Assembly (NCBI GenBank): GCA_041666985.1
Contig: JBAYFV010000251.1
Location: forward strand, 1-5,551
DNA: 5,551 nt
Direction of reading: 5' to 3'
Origin: GWF2-50-93 sp041666985
GTDB taxonomy: Bacteria > Verrucomicrobiota > Lentisphaeria > Victivallales > GWF2-50-93
The notes beneath the pieces are model-generated. The model did not search any database. It saw only the letters and a program-made list of their open reading frames with translations, and had not been told where the DNA came from. Position numbers and translations under genes: made by a program. Numbering within the stretch: the stretch's first letter is position 1; the number at the start of each line of letters is the position of its first letter. Shown here piece after piece: positions 4,748-5,551 of the stretch.

Positions 4748-5395
4748 TTAGTGAGGATTAGCGGTGAAGTCTTTTCTTTTCACACCCTGTTGGTCGTAGT
4801 ATTCCCCGGAAAAAACCCAGACCATTTTATCGTTTTTAACAAGTCCGTTAGGCAGGTAATCCGGACGCATTGGCTTTGTCTTGTCATAGAGGCAGACAAT
4901 TAGCGCCTCGGAAGAAGAATCGGCTGCCGAATTAAAAGGTAGAACCCTGTGTCCCAGGAATTCCTTTTTTTCTTCTCCGTAAACTTCTTTAAGCTCAAGA
5001 TCCCATTCTTTTATGCCTAGATATGCGATTTCCGCGAGCTCTCCGTCACCGAGGAATGCAACCACTTTTTTGCCCGATTCAGCTATATTCCTGCAGACAC
5101 GGGAGCTTTCGCGTCTGGCTTCATGATAGAACTGCATGGAAAAATCAATAAATTCATAGGTAATACGCGCTTTCTCCGCAATACCCCTCGGCGTCAGAAA
5201 ATAGTCCCAGCGGCGTGCATGGTGCTTTGTAACGTGAAGAAGCCCCTTGTCAACCATTTTAGAAAGAAGTGCATGGGCAAGTTTCACACTGCATCCAAGT
5301 TTAGAGGCGGCCATACGGTTATTGAGACGCGGAGTTGACTCAACATGCTTGAGAATTTCCAGCTCAAAAAGTTCGTTTTTTTCGATTGTAGCCAT
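4748..5395 (-). CDS. Winged-helix regulator with C-terminal Rossmann-like domain
   Basis: A 215-residue soluble protein with two parts. Residues 8-75 form a winged helix of MarR/EPS-associated type: FELEILKHVE, then LNNRMAASKLGCSVKLAHAL as the helix-turn-helix, then LLHVTKHHARRWDYFLTPRG as the wing. A long charged helix follows at about 73-106. Residues 109-170 resemble a nucleotide- or sugar-binding fold: KKVVAFLGDGELAEIAYLGI has the beta-strand and Gly pattern of a Rossmann-like N-terminus, as in PglD-type or CoA-binding domains, and is followed by FLGHRVLPF. This suggests a DNA-binding sensor of a sugar or nucleotide ligand, acting on the polysaccharide locus. The HTH is clear; the ligand domain is inferred from pattern. 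The ATG is the only reasonable start, since an in-frame TAA lies just upstream, and it has no visible Shine-Dalgarno sequence. It lies 130 bases before gmd and points the same way. Confidence 0.8.
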   Translation of the reverse strand: MATIEKNELFELEILKHVESTPRLNNRMAASKLGCSVKLAHALLSKMVDKGLLHVTKHHARRWDYFLTPRGIAEKARITYEFIDFSMQFYHEARRESSRVCRNIAESGKKVVAFLGDGELAEIAYLGIKEWDLELKEVYGEEKKEFLGHRVLPFNSAADSSSEALIVCLYDKTKPMRPDYLPNGLVKNDKMVWVFSGEYYDQQGVKRKDFTANPH

Positions 5396-5422
5396 TGTAT
5401 CAGTCGTCGGCCGTTAAATTCA

Positions 5423-5440
5423 AAATTACTGAGGTAATTT
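5423..5440. promoter_or_regulatory. 18-bp dyad upstream of the regulator gene
   Basis: AAATTAC and GTAATTT form perfect seven-base arms around TGAG. The dyad is 28-45 bases upstream of the regulator ATG, where an autoregulatory operator would lie, and its size suits a dimeric winged-helix protein. On the minus strand TTGAAA, a fair -35, lies just upstream at 5445-5440, but I see no convincing -10. The right arm overlaps the end of the foldback repeat by five bases. Confidence 0.4.
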
Positions 5441-5548
5441 CAAAACTAGGAATTCAGTAGTCAGAATTCAGGAGACAGAATTGAATTTGAACTCAAATTC
5501 GGTTTTATTCTGAATCCTGACTTCTGAATCCTGACTACTTTTGAAATT
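5436..5548. repeat. Foldback repeat built of 7-base units
   Basis: A 113-bp inverted repeat. The ends AATTTCAAAA (5436-5445) and TTTTGAAATT (5539-5548) are perfectly complementary, and so are the central arms GAATTTGA (5483-5490) and TCAAATTC (5493-5500) around AC. Between them the left side is phased in sevens (GAATTCA, GTAGTCA, GAATTCA, GGAGACA, GAATTGA from 5450 to 5484). The right side holds two exact tandem copies of TTCTGAATCCTGAC (5508-5521, 5522-5535), whose complement resembles the left units. There is no reading frame inside. It looks like a non-coding, miniature-element-like or slippage-derived intergenic repeat, of a kind known between genes in several environmental phyla. It may continue past the window end. 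Confidence 0.8.
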
Positions 5549-5551
5549 GGC

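Noticed and set aside
5406..5551. CRISPR array
   Set aside because: The repeats are 7-14 bases, contiguous and form inverted arms; there are no spacers of uniform length.

Overview
The window looks like part of a surface-polysaccharide locus from a Gram-negative-type bacterium. Base composition is moderate. It cannot be placed taxonomically from this sequence alone. Every gene I can support is on the minus strand, so transcription runs from high to low coordinates.

Layout in the direction of transcription. (1) 5548-5423: a roughly 110-bp foldback repeat built of 7-base units, then an 18-bp dyad just upstream of the first gene. (2) 5395-4748: a two-domain winged-helix regulator. (3) 4617-3604: gmd, GDP-mannose 4,6-dehydratase. 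(4) 3485-2556: fcl, GDP-L-fucose synthase. Its start is set internally in a longer open frame, and a hairpin lies over its ribosome binding site. Together gmd and fcl convert GDP-D-mannose to GDP-L-fucose. (5) 2555-2059: about 500 bp with no confident gene. It holds terminator-like hairpins, a small dyad, a fragment resembling a known type of intergenic repeat, a protein-like open stretch, and a perfect sigma70-type promoter. (6) 2058-965: two genes joined by an ATGA overlap, an unnamed 180-aa helical protein and a DUF6036/AbiEii-like nucleotidyltransferase. The arrangement resembles a toxin-antitoxin or defence pair inserted in the polysaccharide locus. (7) 954-850: a possible 34-codon ORF whose stop overlaps the next start (ATGA). 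(8) 853-29: the membrane subunit of a polysaccharide ABC-2 exporter (Wzm/TagG type). Its ATPase is not in the window and would be expected beyond position 1.

How it may work together: gmd and fcl supply GDP-fucose for a fucosylated O-antigen or exopolysaccharide, the ABC permease is the export side, and the winged-helix protein may sense a metabolite and control the locus. The nucleotidyltransferase pair has its own promoter and seems functionally unrelated. The polysaccharide enzymes are standard. The least explained parts are the nucleotidyltransferase pair with its unusual upstream region, the two-domain regulator, and the foldback repeat. No result here demonstrates a new system.
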